A stretch of 8,475 bases of DNA from an uncultured Rivibacter sp. (GCA_946481025.1 CAMLNA010000164.1:1-8475), one strand, 5' to 3'; counted from the stretch's first letter, positions 1 through 6,308 are shown. Notes: generated by a model not told the origin, from the sequence alone. Numbers and translations are program-made.

Positions 1-52
1 ATCGAAGCCCCGCAAAGACCGCTGCGGCCCTTCGATACCTCAGGGCGAACGG
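1..52. repeat. Partial palindromic intergenic repeat, cut by window edge
   Basis: The stretch ATCGAAG (1-7) is the reverse complement of CTTCGAT (30-36). With two mismatches the pairing extends to 14 bp (1-14 against 23-36), closing on an 8-nt loop. To the right the sequence continues as ACCTCAGGGCGAAC (37-50). This is the arm of a short palindromic repeat that I recall as common in Comamonadaceae and relatives (core close to GTTCGCCCTGAG..TCGAAGG). The matching left arm would lie before base 1, so only about half of the element is visible. On the minus strand it begins about 17 bases after the diguanylate cyclase stop codon, so it could act as a transcription terminator or 3' mRNA stabiliser. 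No T-tract is visible. Confidence 0.6.
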
Positions 53-68
53 GGATGGTGTTCGCGAC

Positions 69-1826
69 TCAAGCCGCCGCCACGCCCGCACTGCGCTGCT
101 GCTTGCGCCGTGTCTTGTTCTGGTACATCGCCTGGTCGGCCTGGTGCACCAGGTCGTGCACGGCGGCTTCGTCCGACCAGTGCGCGATGCCGTAGCTGAT
201 GCCGGCCTCCTCGAAGCCGTCGGCCAGCAGCTGGTTTTCCAGCTGGGCGAGCCCGCGCTGCAGCTGCGCCTCGAGCCGGCGCGGCGCCAGGATGGCGAAC
301 TCGTCGCCGCCGATGCGGTAGCAGCTGGCGGCCTCGCCGGCCAGCACGCGCAAGCCCCTGGCCACGGCCTTCAGGAATTCGTCGCCGCGGCCGTGGCCAT
401 GGCGGTCGTTGATCTTCTTCAGGCCGTCGAGGTCGATCACCAGCAGCAGCAGCGGCACCGCCGCCTCGGCATTGGCGGTGGCGGTGAGCGTGGTGTCCAC
501 GCCGCCCTCGCGCGGGCGGCGCGTGCGCTGCTTGAGGGCCAGGTCGAAGGCGTAGCGGTTGGCGATGCCGGTCATCGCGTCGGTGTGCGCCACGTGCAGC
601 GCCTCGCCCAGCTGGGCCGCATAGCTGTCGCGCTCGCGGTTGAGCAGCCGGATGCGGTCGGCCAGTGCAAAGGCCTGCAGCAGGCCTTCGACCGCGCCGC
701 CGAACAGCGTGGCCAGCTCGGCGTTCTCGATCAGGTCGGGCACGAGGTCGAGGTTGGCCGGCAGGATGACGAGCGCGGGGATCAGCAGCGCCACGAAGGC
801 CAGCACGAAAAAGCGCGCCGGCCGGTAGCCGCCGAGCCAGGAGCACACCGCGCTGGTGAGCGTCATCAGCAGCCACGCGCTGATGAGCAGCGTGGCCACC
901 GAATGCGCCCAAGGCAATGCAAGCACTGCCAGCGGCGCCAGCAGCAGCGACACCACGATGAGCCAGCGGTGCAGCCGGTACATGGTGGGCAGGCGCTTGC
1001 GCAGTTCGAGGAATTCGATGCAGAACATCGAGCTGGCCGCCGGCAGCAGGAAGAACGGCACGTAGTGCAGCCGCAGCTCCCGCAGGCCCAGCAGCTCGGC
1101 CGGCAGCTGGAACACCATGGCCCATGCCACGGTGGCCAGCAGCAGCTGGGCGCAGTACCAGAGGTAGGCCCGCTCGCGCGCCAGCGCATACAGGAAGAGG
1201 TTGAACAGCCCGAGCACCAGCATCGCACCCAGCGAGCCGAGGATCACCGTGTTCTCGAACAGCACCTTGCGCTGGTAGGCGGCCTTGGTGAGCACCTGGA
1301 AGCGCGGCACCGACGCGAAGTAGCGGCTGTCGAAACGCACCAGCACGTCGTAGGTGACGCCGGGCAGCAAGGTCACGTCCTTGCCGTAGTGCAGCGCGTA
1401 CTCGCGCTCCGCGGTGTAGCCGCTGCGCAGGCCCTGCATGCTGCCGTCGCTGCCCCACAGGCGCGCCTCGACGTGTTCGATGAGGGTGTTGTTCGGGTCG
1501 AGCACCCAGCGCGTGGTGCGCACGTCGTGGCGCACTCGCGCGTGCAGCCAGTAGCCGCCGCCCAGCAGGTTCACATGGGGCGCACCCGCGTGTTCGGCGA
1601 GCCAGGGTTCGATCTGCCGCGCGTGCTCGGGAAAGGTGTCGCCCCGGGCGGCCTGCACCAGCGTGCCGGCGGCCAGCAGGTCGACCGCCGTTTCGGGCGC
1701 TGCCTGCACGACGGGCGCCGCGACCGCCGCAGCGCCGAAGCCCGCCCCCCACAGCACCAGTGCCGCTGCGGCGCAGCCGCGTACCAGGCGAATCAGCTTG
1801 CCGCGCAGCGCGTTGAAGGAGGCCAT
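69..1826 (-). CDS. Membrane-bound diguanylate cyclase, 7TMR-DISM sensor plus GGDEF domain
   Basis: This gene encodes a predicted 585-aa inner-membrane enzyme that makes cyclic di-GMP from two GTP. In order: a signal peptide (about 1-37, basic start then an Ala/Leu-rich core), a periplasmic sensor of the 7TMR-DISMED2 type (about 60-180), six or seven membrane helices (about 192-216, 220-246, 253-275, 289-306, 309-331, 339-359, possibly 367-389), and a cytoplasmic GGDEF domain (about 414-574). The GGDEF signature is intact at 506-510, as are the metal/substrate residues D465, N473 and D474, so it should be catalytic. The product-inhibition I-site (RxxD just before GGDEF) is absent: those positions read GEAA. 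The open frame runs upstream to 1931, but the ATG at 1826 puts the signal peptide at the N-terminus. No clear Shine-Dalgarno supports either start. The periplasmic ligand is unknown; DISMED2 resembles carbohydrate-binding folds. The gene lies 161 bp after metW on the same strand. Confidence 0.9.
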   Translation of the reverse strand: MASFNALRGKLIRLVRGCAAAALVLWGAGFGAAAVAAPVVQAAPETAVDLLAAGTLVQAARGDTFPEHARQIEPWLAEHAGAPHVNLLGGGYWLHARVRHDVRTTRWVLDPNNTLIEHVEARLWGSDGSMQGLRSGYTAEREYALHYGKDVTLLPGVTYDVLVRFDSRYFASVPRFQVLTKAAYQRKVLFENTVILGSLGAMLVLGLFNLFLYALARERAYLWYCAQLLLATVAWAMVFQLPAELLGLRELRLHYVPFFLLPAASSMFCIEFLELRKRLPTMYRLHRWLIVVSLLLAPLAVLALPWAHSVATLLISAWLLMTLTSAVCSWLGGYRPARFFVLAFVALLIPALVILPANLDLVPDLIENAELATLFGGAVEGLLQAFALADRIRLLNRERDSYAAQLGEALHVAHTDAMTGIANRYAFDLALKQRTRRPREGGVDTTLTATANAEAAVPLLLLVIDLDGLKKINDRHGHGRGDEFLKAVARGLRVLAGEAASCYRIGGDEFAILAPRRLEAQLQRGLAQLENQLLADGFEEAGISYGIAHWSDEAAVHDLVHQADQAMYQNKTRRKQQRSAGVAAA

Positions 1827-1862
1827 CACGTGGGCGAGCGACAGGGGTGGATGGAGCGGCGA

Positions 1863-1880
1863 ATTGTTACGCAAAACAAT
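1863..1880. promoter_or_regulatory. Operator-like inverted repeat upstream of the diguanylate cyclase
   Basis: ATTGTT-N6-AACAAT is a perfect 6-bp inverted repeat in an AT-rich island within otherwise GC-rich DNA. It lies 37 bases upstream of the preferred ATG at 1826. It could be a regulator binding site or include a weak -10 (TAACAA on the minus strand, 4 of 6 consensus bases). No convincing -35 was found at the right spacing. If the upstream start at 1931 were used, this site would be inside the coding region, which argues mildly against that start. Confidence 0.3.
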
Positions 1881-1954
1881 GTCGGCAACGCCTTCGTTCC
1901 TCGCCACCAGCGGGCCACCGCCACGGCCCACAACGGCTCGTGCGTGATGTTGTT

Positions 1955-1976
1955 CACGCCTGCCGGGAGGGGCGTG
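1955..1976 (-). terminator. GC-rich hairpin after metW, weak terminator candidate
   Basis: CACGCC (1955-1960) pairs with GGCGTG (1971-1976) around a 10-nt loop. On the minus strand the hairpin starts 11 bases after the metW stop codon. The sequence that follows (AACAACATC) has no T-tract, so this is not a canonical intrinsic terminator. It may stabilise the 3' end of the met transcript or have no role. Confidence 0.25.
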
Positions 1977-1987
1977 CGATGTACGCC

Positions 1988-2572
<585 letters not shown>

Positions 2573-2589
2573 GTTGCGTACTGAATGCA

Positions 2590-2680
2590 TTCACCGCAGA
2601 GGCGCGGAGGGCGCGGAGAAACCGCGGAGGAATTCCATCTGCTCTGCGAACCTCTGCGTCCTCTGCGCCTGCGCGGTGAA
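2590..2680. repeat. 91-bp imperfect palindromic repeat between metX and metW
   Basis: The left arm starts TTCACCGCAGAGGCGCGGAG (2590-2609). The reverse complement of the right arm (2680 back to 2661) starts TTCACCGCGCAGGCGCAGAG. The match continues for about 29 bases with few differences. Several differences are G opposite T, which still pair in a plus-strand RNA. A weaker second match lies inside the arms. The element has the GCGGAGG/CTCTGCG wording of a repeat type I recognise from many bacterial intergenic regions, where its spurious translation gives strings like RRGAEGAE or LCVLCA. It fills almost the whole 121-bp metX-metW gap. Confidence 0.8.
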
Positions 2681-2693
2681 GGTCTTCTGGCCG

Positions 2694-3875
2694 TCATACC
2701 GCAAACCTCGCTGCAGCCGGCACGCCGCGTTCGTCGTTCTCGCGCGAAATGCGTTCGAAGTAGGCCCGCACCACGTTGTGATAGCGCGGGTCGTCGAGCA
2801 GGAAGGCATCGTGCCCGTGGGGCGCATCGATCTCGGCGTAGCTCACGTCGCGCTTGTTGTCGAGCAGCGCCTTCACGATCTCGCGCGAGCGTTGCGGCGA
2901 GAAGCGCCAGTCGGTGGTGAAGCTCACCACCAGGAACTTCGCCGCCGCGCGCGCCAGGGCCTTGGTGAGGTCGCCGCCGAAGCGCCGCGCCGGGTCGAAG
3001 TAGTCGAGCGCGCGGGTGATGAGCAGGTAGGTGTTGGCGTCGAAGTACTCGCTGAACTTGTCGCCCTGGTGGCGCAGGTAGCTCTCGATCTGGAACTCGA
3101 TGTCCTGCGTGCTGTAGGCCAGTTCGGCCGCCTTCAGGTCGCGGCCGAACTTCTCTTCCATCACGTCGTCGCTCAGGTAGGTGATGTGGCCGATCATGCG
3201 GGCCACGCGCAGGCCGCGCCTGGGCAGCACGCCGTGGGCATAGAAGTGGCCGTCATGGAAGTCGGGGTCGGTGACGATGGCGCGGCGGGCCACCTCGTTG
3301 AAGGCGATGTTCTGGGCCGACAGGTTGGGGGCGCTCGCGATCACCAGCGCATGGCGCACCCGCTCGGGGTGCTGCAGCGTCCAGCTCAGCGCCTGCATGC
3401 CGCCCAGGCTGCCGCCGATCACGGCCGCCAGCTGCGTGATGCCCAGCGCATCGAGCAGCCGCGCCTGCGCGTCGACCCAGTCCTCGACCGTCACCACCGG
3501 GAAGTCCGCACCATAGGGCCGGCCGGTGGCCGGGTTGGTGTGCATCGGCCCGGTGGAGCCGAAACACGAGCCGAGGTTGTTGACGCCGATGACGAAGAAG
3601 CGGTCGGTGTCCAGCGGCTTGCCGGGGCCCACCAGGTTGTCCCACCAGCCTTCGCTCCTGTCCTTGCCTTCGTGCAGGCCGGCCACGTGGTGCGAGGCGT
3701 TGAGCGCGTGGCACACCAGCACCGCGTTGCTCTTGTCGGCGTTGAGCGTGCCGTAGGTTTCGTAGACGAGCGAATAGCCGGCGAGCTGCGCGCCGCTTTG
3801 CAGCGGCAGCGGCTGTGCGAAGTGCGCGGTCTGCGGCGTGACGAAACCGACCGAGGATCCGGTGGTGGGGCTCAT
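2694..3875 (-). CDS. metX: Homoserine O-acyltransferase MetX
   Basis: MetX acylates the hydroxyl of L-homoserine, the first committed step of methionine synthesis, in the cytoplasm. The 393-aa protein is an alpha/beta hydrolase-fold acyltransferase of usual family length. Visible landmarks are VYETYGTLN (37-45), the oxyanion region CHALNASHH (55-63), VGPGKPLDT (82-90), the nucleophile elbow GGSLGGMQ with Ser156, Asp322 in FTTDWRFSP, and His355 in HGHDAFLL. These form a complete Ser-Asp-His triad. The beta-proteobacterial relatives are often annotated as succinyl-CoA users (metXS), but acetyl versus succinyl specificity cannot be settled by eye. The open frame extends to a GTG at 3911, but that codon lies in the leader terminator loop, so ATG 3875 is chosen. 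There is no obvious Shine-Dalgarno before it. Expression is probably set by the SAM-II attenuator upstream. metW follows. Confidence 0.95.
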   Translation of the reverse strand: MSPTTGSSVGFVTPQTAHFAQPLPLQSGAQLAGYSLVYETYGTLNADKSNAVLVCHALNASHHVAGLHEGKDRSEGWWDNLVGPGKPLDTDRFFVIGVNNLGSCFGSTGPMHTNPATGRPYGADFPVVTVEDWVDAQARLLDALGITQLAAVIGGSLGGMQALSWTLQHPERVRHALVIASAPNLSAQNIAFNEVARRAIVTDPDFHDGHFYAHGVLPRRGLRVARMIGHITYLSDDVMEEKFGRDLKAAELAYSTQDIEFQIESYLRHQGDKFSEYFDANTYLLITRALDYFDPARRFGGDLTKALARAAAKFLVVSFTTDWRFSPQRSREIVKALLDNKRDVSYAEIDAPHGHDAFLLDDPRYHNVVRAYFERISRENDERGVPAAARFAV

Positions 3876-3887
3876 GTTCAGGGGCAG

Positions 3888-3926
3888 AAAAAACAAAACC
3901 CGGCTGCACACAAAGGTGACCGGGTT
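3888..3926 (-). terminator. Intrinsic terminator in the metX leader (attenuator)
   Basis: On the minus strand AACCCGG (3926-3920) pairs perfectly with CCGGGTT (3903-3897) around a 16-nt loop. It is followed at once by TTGTTTTTT (3896-3888), a classic T-tract. It lies only 12 bases before the metX ATG and just after the SAM-II aptamer, so it would stop transcription before the coding region. This is the expected expression platform of a SAM-sensing off-switch. Confidence 0.85.
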
Positions 3927-3933
3927 CCATCCG

Positions 3934-3988
3934 CGCCCCCTTTAGCTGTACTTGTTGAGCGCCCGCAAGCCGGAACAAATCGGCGCTG
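3934..3988 (-). promoter_or_regulatory. SAM-II (SAM-alpha) riboswitch aptamer upstream of metX
   Basis: The minus-strand RNA has P1 formed by AGCGCC (3987-3982) and GGCGCT (3963-3958), a perfect 6-bp stem. The 18-nt loop between them reads GATTTGTTCCGGCTTGCG, and the 3' tail reads CAACAAGTACAGCTAAAGGG. From memory of the family, the conserved marks of SAM-II are the loop GAUUU, a CCG..UUGC segment, and a tail with GCUAAA followed by Gs. All are present in order and spacing. The pseudoknot can form: loop TTGC with GC(T)AA in GCTAAA, and TTCC with the following G run. SAM-II senses S-adenosylmethionine and typically precedes metA or metX genes. Here it lies between a promoter and a terminator, as expected for a SAM-repressed attenuator. 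Confidence 0.88.
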
Positions 3989-3994
3989 GGCGGC

Positions 3995-4021
3995 AGTATA
4001 ACCAGCACCTCGCTGGCTCAA
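3995..4021 (-). promoter_or_regulatory. Probable metX promoter
   Basis: The minus strand reads TTGAGC (4021-4016) as a -35 element, a 15-bp spacer and TATACT (4000-3995) as a -10 element (5 of 6 consensus bases). A start site about seven bases downstream falls near 3988, exactly where the SAM-II aptamer begins. The -35 is only moderate and the spacer short, so the -10 is the stronger part of this call. Confidence 0.6.
3997..4002 (+). promoter_or_regulatory. Possible -10 element for the divergent dehalogenase gene
   Basis: TATAAC on the plus strand matches the -10 consensus at 5 of 6 bases and overlaps the metX -10 on the opposite strand (AGTATAAC read one way, GTTATACT the other). Transcription would start near 4009, leaving a short leader of about 25 bases before the ATG at 4034. 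No good -35 is seen 17 bp upstream. Confidence 0.4.
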
Positions 4022-4033
4022 CCCGGGGCACCC

Positions 4034-4936
4034 ATGGCGAACTGGTTCGACGGATTCCACGCACAGCACCATGCCGTCAATGGCGTGGAGATCTTTGCCC
4101 GCACCGGCGGGCGGCCCGACGGGCCGCCGCTGCTGCTGTTGCACGGCTACCCTCAGACGCACGCCATCTGGCACCGGGTGGCGCAGCTGCTGGCGCCGCA
4201 CCACCGCCTGGTCGTCCCCGACCTGCGCGGCTACGGCCGCTCGTCCAAGCCACCGGGCGAGCCCGACCATGCCAACTACAGCAAGCGCGTCATGGCCACC
4301 GACCTAGTGGCGCTCATGCGCCAGCTCGGCCATGAGCGGTTCTGCATGGCCGGCCACGACCGCGGCGGCCGCGTCGCGCACCGGCTCGCGCTGGACCACC
4401 CGGCGGTGGTCGACAAGCTCTGCGTGATCGACATCGTGCCCACGCTCACCATGTACGAGCGCACCGACATGGCCTTCGCGCGGGCCTACTACCACTGGTT
4501 CTACCTGATCCAGCCGGCGCCGCTGCCGGAGCGGCAGATCGGCGCCGCGCCGCGCTTCTACCTCGACTGGACGCTCTCCGGCTGGGGCTCGAAGGGGCTC
4601 GATTTCATCGAGCCCGAGGCGCTGCACGACTACGCCGAGGGCTTCTGCAATGCGCAGGGCATCCACGCCGCCTGCGAGGACTACCGCGCCGCCGCCGGCA
4701 TCGACCTCGAGCACGACCGCGCCAGCCGCGAGGCCGGCCTGCGGGTGCAGTGCCCGCTGCACGTGCTGTGGGGCGAGCGCGGCGTGGTGAACGCGCTGTT
4801 CGAGCCGCTGGACGACTGGCGCGCGGCCTGCGCGGGCCCGGTGACCGGCGCGGTGCTCCCGGCCGGCCACTTCATTCCGGAGGAGCTGCCGCAGGAGACG
4901 GCACAGGCGCTGCGGGTCTTCCTGGGCTCGGCTTAG
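4034..4936 (+). CDS. Haloacetate/fluoroacetate dehalogenase-type alpha/beta hydrolase
   Basis: The 300-aa cytoplasmic enzyme belongs to the alpha/beta hydrolase family of haloacetate dehalogenases (EC 3.8.1.3 type), which convert fluoro- or chloroacetate plus water to glycolate and halide. The oxyanion loop is HGYPQ (37-41). The nucleophile motif GHDRGGR gives Asp109 with Arg110 and Arg113, the pair that holds the substrate carboxylate. Further matches are Asp133 in VIDIVP, the halide pocket His154-Trp155 and Tyr217, and the catalytic His279 in AGHFIPEE. These correspond to Asp110, Arg111, Arg114, Asp134, His155, Trp156, Tyr219 and His280 of the well-studied Rhodopseudomonas palustris enzyme, recalled from memory. 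Length is normal, and there is no signal peptide. The ATG at 4034 gives the family-typical N-terminus, although no strong Shine-Dalgarno is visible. It diverges from metX and stands alone, without transport or glycolate genes beside it. An epoxide hydrolase role is less likely because the family has tyrosine lid residues not recognisable here. Confidence 0.85.
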   Translation: MANWFDGFHAQHHAVNGVEIFARTGGRPDGPPLLLLHGYPQTHAIWHRVAQLLAPHHRLVVPDLRGYGRSSKPPGEPDHANYSKRVMATDLVALMRQLGHERFCMAGHDRGGRVAHRLALDHPAVVDKLCVIDIVPTLTMYERTDMAFARAYYHWFYLIQPAPLPERQIGAAPRFYLDWTLSGWGSKGLDFIEPEALHDYAEGFCNAQGIHAACEDYRAAAGIDLEHDRASREAGLRVQCPLHVLWGERGVVNALFEPLDDWRAACAGPVTGAVLPAGHFIPEELPQETAQALRVFLGSA

Positions 4937-4943
4937 GCCGCCG

Positions 4944-6104
4944 TCAGGAGACCCGCTTGCCGTTGGCCCCCAGGATCGCCAGCTCGACGAAACGCGAGGC
5001 CACGAACGGCCCCGGCGTCGCGCCATAGCCCAGGCTGAAGTCGCCCAGGTCCAGCCGCTTCACGTTCGCCAGCGCCGTGCGCAGCCTGTCGCGGGTGAGG
5101 TCGCGGCCGGCGCGCTTCAAGCCTTCGATGACCACCTGCGCGTTGATCCAGCCTTCGAAGCTGCTGCCGCCGAACTGCTCCACGCCGGCCGCGCGCATGG
5201 CGGCCTGGTAGCTGCGCACCACCGGCAGCTTGGTCTTCTCGGCGTCGGGGAACACCTGGGTGAGTGCCAGGCCCTGGCTGGCATTGCCCAGCTTGCCGAG
5301 CTCCGACGAGATGACCGACACCGACAGGCCGGCCAGCGGCAGCCCCGAGGCCTTGCCGCGCAAGGCCAGCACGAAGGCGGTGTTGGCGGTACCGGTGGTG
5401 CCCAGCAGCACCGCGCCGGCCTTGGCGGCGAGCACCTGGTCGGCCGCCTGCCTTGCATTGGCGCCGTCGACCGCCAGCGCCACGCTGCCCACCGACTTGA
5501 GGCTGTTGGCGGCAAGCGTGGCCTCGGCATCCTTCAGCACTTCCTTGCCGAAGGGGTTGTCGAGGTAGACGATCGCGATGTCCTTCAGCCCCATCTGCAC
5601 CAGCTGCTGCACCACGCGCACGGTCTCGTCGCGGTAGCTGGCGCGCACGTGGAACACGTTCTTCTGCCCCGGCTGGCGCAGCGAGCTGGCGCCGGTGACC
5701 GGGCCGACGCAGGGCACGCCCTGCTGCTCGAACAGCGGCAGCACGGCGGCGGTGTTGGCGGTGCCCATGCACGACATCAGCGCGAACACGTCGTTGCCGT
5801 CCAGCATCTGCTTCACGTTGTCGAGCGTGCGGCCGGGCACGTAGCCGTCGTCCTTGACGAGCAGCTGCACCTCGCGGCCGTGGAGGCCGCCGGCCTGGTT
5901 GACGGCGGCGAAGGCGGCCTTCACGCCGGCGGTGTGGTCGGCGCCGGCACCGGCGAGCGGGCCGCTCAGGGCCAGCGAGCTGCCGATGGTGACCGTCGAA
6001 GAACTCACGCCGCTTTCCGCGGCACGGGCGAGCGGGGCCCAGGCGGGCACGCTGGCCAGCGCGGTGGTCTGTGCAAGGCGGTGCAGGAACAGGCGGCGCT
6101 TCAT
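4944..6104 (-). CDS. ABC transporter periplasmic substrate-binding protein, branched-chain amino acid (LivJ-like) type
   Basis: This 386-aa protein is a type I periplasmic binding protein (Peripla_BP_6 type) that would capture a small solute and deliver it to a LivHMGF-type transporter. The signal peptide occupies about 1-29. It starts MKRRLFLH, close to the twin-arginine pattern RRxFLK, with likely cleavage after ARA or ARAA. Family landmarks are VTIGSSLALSGPLAG (38-52), the AGG-HGR segment (71-77), VKDDGYVPGRTLDNVKQM (83-100), YLDNPFGKEVL (180-190) and the C-terminal SSFEGWINAQVVIEGLKRAG (314-333). Binding-pocket residues cannot be assigned to a ligand. The start at 6104 is fixed by AGGAGA eight bases upstream and by the signal peptide; the frame stays open far upstream but there overlaps lacI. 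No permease or ATPase of its own class is adjacent, so it looks like an orphan binding protein. It converges on the dehalogenase gene with a 7-bp gap. Confidence 0.9.
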   Translation of the reverse strand: MKRRLFLHRLAQTTALASVPAWAPLARAAESGVSSSTVTIGSSLALSGPLAGAGADHTAGVKAAFAAVNQAGGLHGREVQLLVKDDGYVPGRTLDNVKQMLDGNDVFALMSCMGTANTAAVLPLFEQQGVPCVGPVTGASSLRQPGQKNVFHVRASYRDETVRVVQQLVQMGLKDIAIVYLDNPFGKEVLKDAEATLAANSLKSVGSVALAVDGANARQAADQVLAAKAGAVLLGTTGTANTAFVLALRGKASGLPLAGLSVSVISSELGKLGNASQGLALTQVFPDAEKTKLPVVRSYQAAMRAAGVEQFGGSSFEGWINAQVVIEGLKRAGRDLTRDRLRTALANVKRLDLGDFSLGYGATPGPFVASRFVELAILGANGKRVS

Positions 6105-6112
6105 GGCGAATG

Positions 6113-6118
6113 TCTCCT
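6113..6118 (-). promoter_or_regulatory. Shine-Dalgarno AGGAGA of the binding-protein gene
   Basis: AGGAGA on the minus strand lies eight bases before the ATG at 6104. It is the strongest ribosome-binding site in the window. It decides the start within a frame that otherwise remains open far upstream. Confidence 0.8.
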
Positions 6119-6136
6119 CGCGTCGGGTGGGGGGAT

Positions 6137-6164
6137 GTGCGGCCGCAGGGTAAGAAGGCCGCAC
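6137..6164 (-). other. Hairpin in the leader of the binding-protein gene
   Basis: GTGCGGCC (6137-6144) is a perfect inverted match of GGCCGCAC (6157-6164) with a 12-nt loop. A two-base bulge allows a further GGGG/CCCC extension. It lies about 19 bases upstream of the Shine-Dalgarno. A smaller perfect hairpin, CTGTCG/CGACAG, is at 6174-6191. Neither is followed by a T-tract on the minus strand. They may protect or modulate the mRNA, or serve as a Rho-assisted end for lacI. Confidence 0.4.
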
Positions 6165-6214
6165 CCCGGCCACCTGTCGTTCAGGCGACAGCGGCGCCTG
6201 GGGTAGCGCCCGCC

Positions 6215-6230
6215 CGTGATGGAAGTCACG
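6215..6230. promoter_or_regulatory. CRP-like inverted repeat CGTGA-N6-TCACG
   Basis: The sequence CGTGATGGAAGTCACG keeps the GTGA-N6-TCAC core of the CRP/Vfr consensus (TGTGA-N6-TCACA) and matches it at 8 of 10 defined bases. Its centre is about 118 bases upstream of the binding-protein ATG and it lies downstream of the lacI stop. This is a reasonable place for an activator site serving the binding-protein gene. No clear promoter was found at a standard CRP distance. Confidence 0.4.
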
Positions 6231-6247
6231 CAGGCGGCCGGTGGCTG

Positions 6248-6308
6248 GCGCCGGGCGTGGCGCCGCGGCCACGCCGCCGCTTCGGTGCCGCGTCAGCGCC
6301 GGGCGTGG
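6248..6308. repeat. 13-bp direct repeat and hairpin around the lacI stop codon
   Basis: GCGCCGGGCGTGG occurs at 6248-6260 and again at 6296-6308, the second copy encoding the very end of LacI. Between them GGCGTGGC (6254-6261) pairs perfectly with GCCACGCC (6268-6275) around a 6-nt loop. On the minus strand this hairpin begins about 18 bases after the lacI stop. There is no T-tract, so it is only a weak terminator candidate. The direct repeat may be a small local duplication or chance in GC-rich DNA. Confidence 0.4.

Noticed and set aside
2581..2680. CRISPR-like or tandem repeat array in the metX-metW gap
   Set aside because: The repeated GCGGAGG and CTCTGCG words are arms of one palindrome, not evenly spaced direct repeats with unique spacers.
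4929..4940. Terminator between the convergent dehalogenase and binding-protein genes
   Set aside because: CGGC-TTAG-GCCG is only a 4-bp stem over the stop codon with no T-tract; too weak to call.
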